Shown here: positions 7,554 through 9,143 of the stretch, in pieces
Position numbering within the stretch: the first letter of the stretch is position 1
How the letters are laid out: the number at the start of each line of letters is the position of its first letter
Assembly: GCA_021850835.1 (NCBI GenBank)
Contig: JAJZKS010000059.1
Coordinates: 1-9,143 of the forward strand
DNA from: Thermoplasmata archaeon
GTDB lineage: Archaea > Thermoplasmatota > Thermoplasmata > Thermoplasmatales > Thermoplasmataceae
Direction: 5' to 3'
Length of the DNA: 9,143 bases
Program-made: the position numbers and the translations under genes
The notes under the pieces: model-generated
Told to the model about the DNA's origin: nothing
Database searches by the model: none
What the model saw: only the letters and a program-made list of their open reading frames with translations

Positions 7554-8162
7554 ATGTACAACCCTAAACCCTTTCCAGTTAACGATACAGAAAGACTTGT
7601 CAAATTTGCCAGAGAGCATAATTTTGGGCACCTTTTTTCATCTGGCAACGGGGAGCCGGCAGTAGCCTCTATTCCAATGCTCGTAGATGATGAATTCAGA
7701 AGAATTCGTGGTCATATGGCGCTGGCCAATGGACTATGGAAAGGGCAGGAAGGAAAGAAAGTACTTGTTCTGTTCGCTGGTCCGAATCATTATATTTCAC
7801 CAGGGTGGTATGAAGAGGATCATGCTGTTCCTACATGGAATTATGCCAATGTGGCTGCATCAGGCCAATTGAGGCTTATAAAAGACACGGAAAAGAAGAT
7901 AGAAATCCTCGATGAACTGACCCGAATTCATGAGCAAAGCTTGGGTAGAGACTGGTGGGCTGACTGGAGTGATCCGCAATACAGCGGGATGCTCAAGGCA
8001 ATCGTTGCCTTTGAAATTGAGGTAACAAATGTTGAAGGAAAATGGAAACTGAGTCAGAACCACCCCAAGGAAAAATGCTTCAATGTAATCGGGAACCTCG
8101 GGGCCCTGGGGACGCCGGAATCAATGAAAATTGCGGAAATGATGGCCTCAGCCTGGATGTAG
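7554..8162 (+). CDS. PaiB-like FMN-binding protein (FMN-binding negative transcriptional regulator family)
   Basis: A 202-residue member of the PaiB family, whose split-barrel fold binds flavin; Bacillus PaiB was named as a negative regulator of sporulation and protease genes, but many members may be flavin oxidoreductases. Family hallmarks are in the right order: MYNPKPF at the N-terminus, RGHMALANGLW (52-62), GPNHYISPGWY (76-86), VPTWNY (92-97) and EGKWKLSQN (151-159). The length is typical. ATG 7554 is chosen because MYNPKPF is the usual family start and a TATA box lies about 30 bases upstream; the longer in-frame reading from 7476 runs through the promoter. No PaiA acetyltransferase neighbour is present, so the Bacillus pairing is not conserved. 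It has no DNA-binding helix-turn-helix that I can see, so the regulator label is by family name only. Confidence 0.92.
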   Translation: MYNPKPFPVNDTERLVKFAREHNFGHLFSSGNGEPAVASIPMLVDDEFRRIRGHMALANGLWKGQEGKKVLVLFAGPNHYISPGWYEEDHAVPTWNYANVAASGQLRLIKDTEKKIEILDELTRIHEQSLGRDWWADWSDPQYSGMLKAIVAFEIEVTNVEGKWKLSQNHPKEKCFNVIGNLGALGTPESMKIAEMMASAWM

Positions 8163-8198
8163 TCCTCCCTCAGCCAATGATTGAAGCTCATTTTCTCA

Positions 8199-8215
8199 TT
8201 TGTCAGACAGACAAA
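8199..8215. promoter_or_regulatory. inverted repeat just upstream of the AbrB-like promoter
   Basis: TTTGTC and GACAAA form perfect 6-bp arms around AGACA, ending 4 bases before the TATA-like box at 8220. AbrB-type proteins often bind near their own promoters, so this could be an autoregulatory site. As RNA it is not a convincing terminator for the upstream gene because A rather than T residues follow it. Confidence 0.3.
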
Positions 8216-8219
8216 AAAC

Positions 8220-8227
8220 AAGATATT
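8220..8227 (+). promoter_or_regulatory. TATA-like box for the AbrB-like gene
   Basis: AAGATATT is centred 24 bases before ATG 8248, with no ribosome binding site between, consistent with a leaderless start. Confidence 0.3.
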
Positions 8228-8247
8228 CCAGTTTTTTCTGTTCATTC

Positions 8248-8415
8248 ATGGAATTTCCAGCAAAAGTAGGAAAAAAATATGTCATACAGATACCAAAGAA
8301 CATTAGGGATTTTGAGGAAATAGCTGAAGGCGATGCAGTTGTTGTTACACTTCAGAAGAAGGACAGCATTGAAAGGGCCAAAGTCAGGCTGGAGAGCGTT
8401 TGGGCCAGAATGTGA
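8248..8415 (+). CDS. AbrB/SpoVT-type small DNA-binding protein
   Basis: A 55-residue protein that is almost entirely one swapped-hairpin AbrB domain. The consensus elements are visible: AKVGKKYVIQIPKNIRD (5-21) corresponds to the 'kv..k..v.IPk.iR' half, and EIAEGDAVVVTL (24-35) to the 'gi..GD.v.v' half. Such proteins dimerise and bind DNA as transition-state regulators or as antitoxins. The C-terminal tail (IERAKVRLESVWARM, 41-55) is short and basic with no second domain. ATG 8248 places the domain at the N-terminus as usual; an upstream in-frame ATG at 8200 would add 16 residues coded across the TATA-like box and is unlikely. No PIN or other known toxin gene adjoins it; the next gene starts 101 bases on and is unrecognised. 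A second AbrB-like protein is encoded at the right edge. Confidence 0.75.
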   Translation: MEFPAKVGKKYVIQIPKNIRDFEEIAEGDAVVVTLQKKDSIERAKVRLESVWARM

Positions 8416-8458
8416 AATAAAGCCCAAATTTTCATGATTACATAATACTACATTATAC

Positions 8459-8481
8459 AAGTTTTATTACAATGAAAACTT
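8459..8481. repeat. inverted repeat AAGTTTT/AAAACTT
   Basis: Perfect 7-bp arms (8459-8465 and 8475-8481) surround a 9-base spacer in the gap before the unrecognised gene. The right arm shares ACTT with a second inverted repeat at 8478-8499, so the two hairpins could not form together in RNA. Confidence 0.4.
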
Positions 8482-8499
8482 CGTGGCTTTAACCGAAGT
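8478..8499. promoter_or_regulatory. inverted repeat ACTTCG/CGAAGT flanking a TATA-like box
   Basis: Perfect 6-bp arms (8478-8483 and 8494-8499) enclose CTTTAAC (8487-8493), a TATA-like sequence centred 27 bases before ATG 8517. A dimeric repressor bound to these arms would cover the promoter. Another T/A-rich box, TTTTATTA, at 8462-8469 is an alternative promoter. Confidence 0.35.
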
Positions 8500-8516
8500 A
8501 GCATTAACGCAAAAAG

Positions 8517-8873
8517 ATGTATATTCACATTAAATCGACATTAGACAAACCTTTGAGCAACTCAATATTTCTAACCTCCGATTATGACTGCTCCAGTTTG
8601 AGGGACAAACTGTCAGGAGTTATACGGGGCAGAAGGATTTTTATCATACCTTTCAACAGGAAGAATGGAGACCGGAAAACGACCCTTGGTAAAGCATACG
8701 TAAGTTCCCAGTGGCACTGCATAGAATTGAATGAATCGATTGAGTGCGATTTTGAGGACTTTGACGGAATAATGCTCAAAGTGAGAACAGATAATGCCCA
8801 TCAGCTCCTGTTTGCTTTAAGTGATATAAAGGACTTATTTGTTGAGAAGGCTAAAAAAAGGTCAATGCTATAA
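8517..8873 (+). CDS. unrecognised 118-residue protein
   Basis: I do not recognise this protein. It has many charged residues of both signs and no signal peptide or membrane segment, so it is probably soluble. The middle part, GRRIFIIPFNRKNG (38-51) then KAYVSSQWHCIEL (59-71), alternates hydrophobic and polar residues like beta strands. The C-terminal third, QLLFALSDIKDLFVEKAKKR (96-115), looks like one amphipathic helix with a basic end. The three cysteines (25, 68, 77) do not form a CxxC pair. ATG 8517 has no ribosome binding site but a TATA-like box 27 bases upstream. Codon choice (AGG, AGA, ATA) resembles the rest of the window, which supports a real gene. It lies 101 bases after the AbrB-like gene on the same strand; a functional link between them is only a possibility. 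Confidence 0.6.
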   Translation: MYIHIKSTLDKPLSNSIFLTSDYDCSSLRDKLSGVIRGRRIFIIPFNRKNGDRKTTLGKAYVSSQWHCIELNESIECDFEDFDGIMLKVRTDNAHQLLFALSDIKDLFVEKAKKRSML

Positions 8874-9039
8874 CGCTCCTTTCACATCCTAATTAATCAT
8901 TTTAAATTTGTAATAGAATTGCAGGTTCAGTTGCTGGACAAGAGCAAATTGTTATAGGAGATCAAAAGGAGGCTTTGTTTTCGATAGAAGTAGTGTTCTT
9001 GTAATATGGGGCAGTATTTAGAAGAGTCTGTGTCGAAGA

Positions 9040-9143
9040 TTATAGTTGTTTCAGTTTTTCAATGCAAATTTTTCCGTCTTCCATCGTAAAGACAACTACA
9101 TTGTCATCCTTGGTCAATCCTAGTTTTTCTGCTACTTTCCTTG
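9040..9143 (-). CDS. AbrB/SpoVT-like protein, C-terminal part, cut by the window edge
   Basis: Reading inward from the right edge on the minus strand, 33 codons end at a TAA at 9042-9040. The translation RKVAEKLGLTKDDNVVVF followed by TMEDGKICIEKLKQL fits the second half of an AbrB swapped-hairpin domain: an iR..a..LGL helix, a GD-like turn (here DDN), the VVVF strand and a final GKIcIEKL strand. The start and the first beta-hairpin lie outside the window. The frame has no stops and good family agreement, so I consider it real despite its short length. It is convergent with the unrecognised 118-residue gene across a 166-base gap. The DD in place of the common GD turn is a small deviation. DNA-binding regulator or antitoxin are both possible. 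Confidence 0.65.
   Translation of the reverse strand, partial: RKVAEKLGLTKDDNVVVFTMEDGKICIEKLKQL

Noticed and set aside
8199..8215. TTTGTC/GACAAA hairpin as an intrinsic terminator of the PaiB-like gene
   Set aside because: It is followed by A residues on the + strand instead of a T-run, and the stem is AT-rich and only 6 bp.
8042..8269. 75-codon + strand frame overlapping the end of the PaiB-like gene and the AbrB-like start
   Set aside because: Out of frame with two better supported genes, no family features, crosses the inverted repeat and TATA-like box.
8242..8460. 72-codon minus strand frame opposite the AbrB-like gene
   Set aside because: Cys/Asn/Phe-rich translation with no pattern; the opposite strand has a recognisable AbrB domain.
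8248..8873. A confident toxin-antitoxin operon formed by the AbrB-like gene and the 118-residue gene
   Set aside because: The genes are 101 bases apart, the second has its own promoter-like elements, and its product has no recognisable toxin motif; kept only as a hypothesis.

Overview
The window looks like chromosomal DNA of an archaeon, most likely a euryarchaeote of the Thermoplasmata type that carries a bacterial-style DNA gyrase. The placement is inferred. Arginine is encoded mostly by AGG/AGA and ATA is common for isoleucine. Ribosome binding sites match the archaeal GAGGT/AGGTG form. Several stand-alone genes have a TATA-like box about 24-30 bases before an ATG and no Shine-Dalgarno sequence, as expected for leaderless archaeal mRNAs. 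No bacterial -35/-10 pair was evident. No rRNA, tRNA, CRISPR array or insertion sequence was seen.

Bases 1-6391 (+ strand) hold a compact four-gene block: gyrB, gyrA, a short homoserine dehydrogenase (hom) and a metallo-beta-lactamase-fold hydrolase with a C-terminal winged-helix-like tail. Spacings are 9 bases, an 11-base overlap (or a 4-base gap from a second start) and 43 bases, so co-transcription is likely. GyrA keeps the GyrA box, so this is a true gyrase able to add negative supercoils rather than a topoisomerase IV. GyrB and Hom show departures from consensus at functionally known positions.

Bases 6370-7470 (- strand) hold an aldo/keto reductase, whose 3' end overlaps the hydrolase gene by 22 bases, and upstream of it a small CxxC...CxxC zinc-ribbon protein. 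The zinc-ribbon gene is divergent from a PaiB-type FMN-binding protein (7554-8162, + strand) across an 83-base promoter region.

Bases 8163-9143 are more AT-rich and hold small genes: a 55-residue AbrB/SpoVT-like protein, a 118-residue protein I do not recognise, and at the right edge on the - strand the last 33 codons of a second AbrB-like protein. The spaces here carry short inverted repeats next to TATA-like boxes. I see no convincing complete new system. The best candidates for follow-up are the unrecognised 118-residue gene with overlapping inverted repeats before it, the two AbrB-like genes around it, and the atypical residues in GyrB and Hom.
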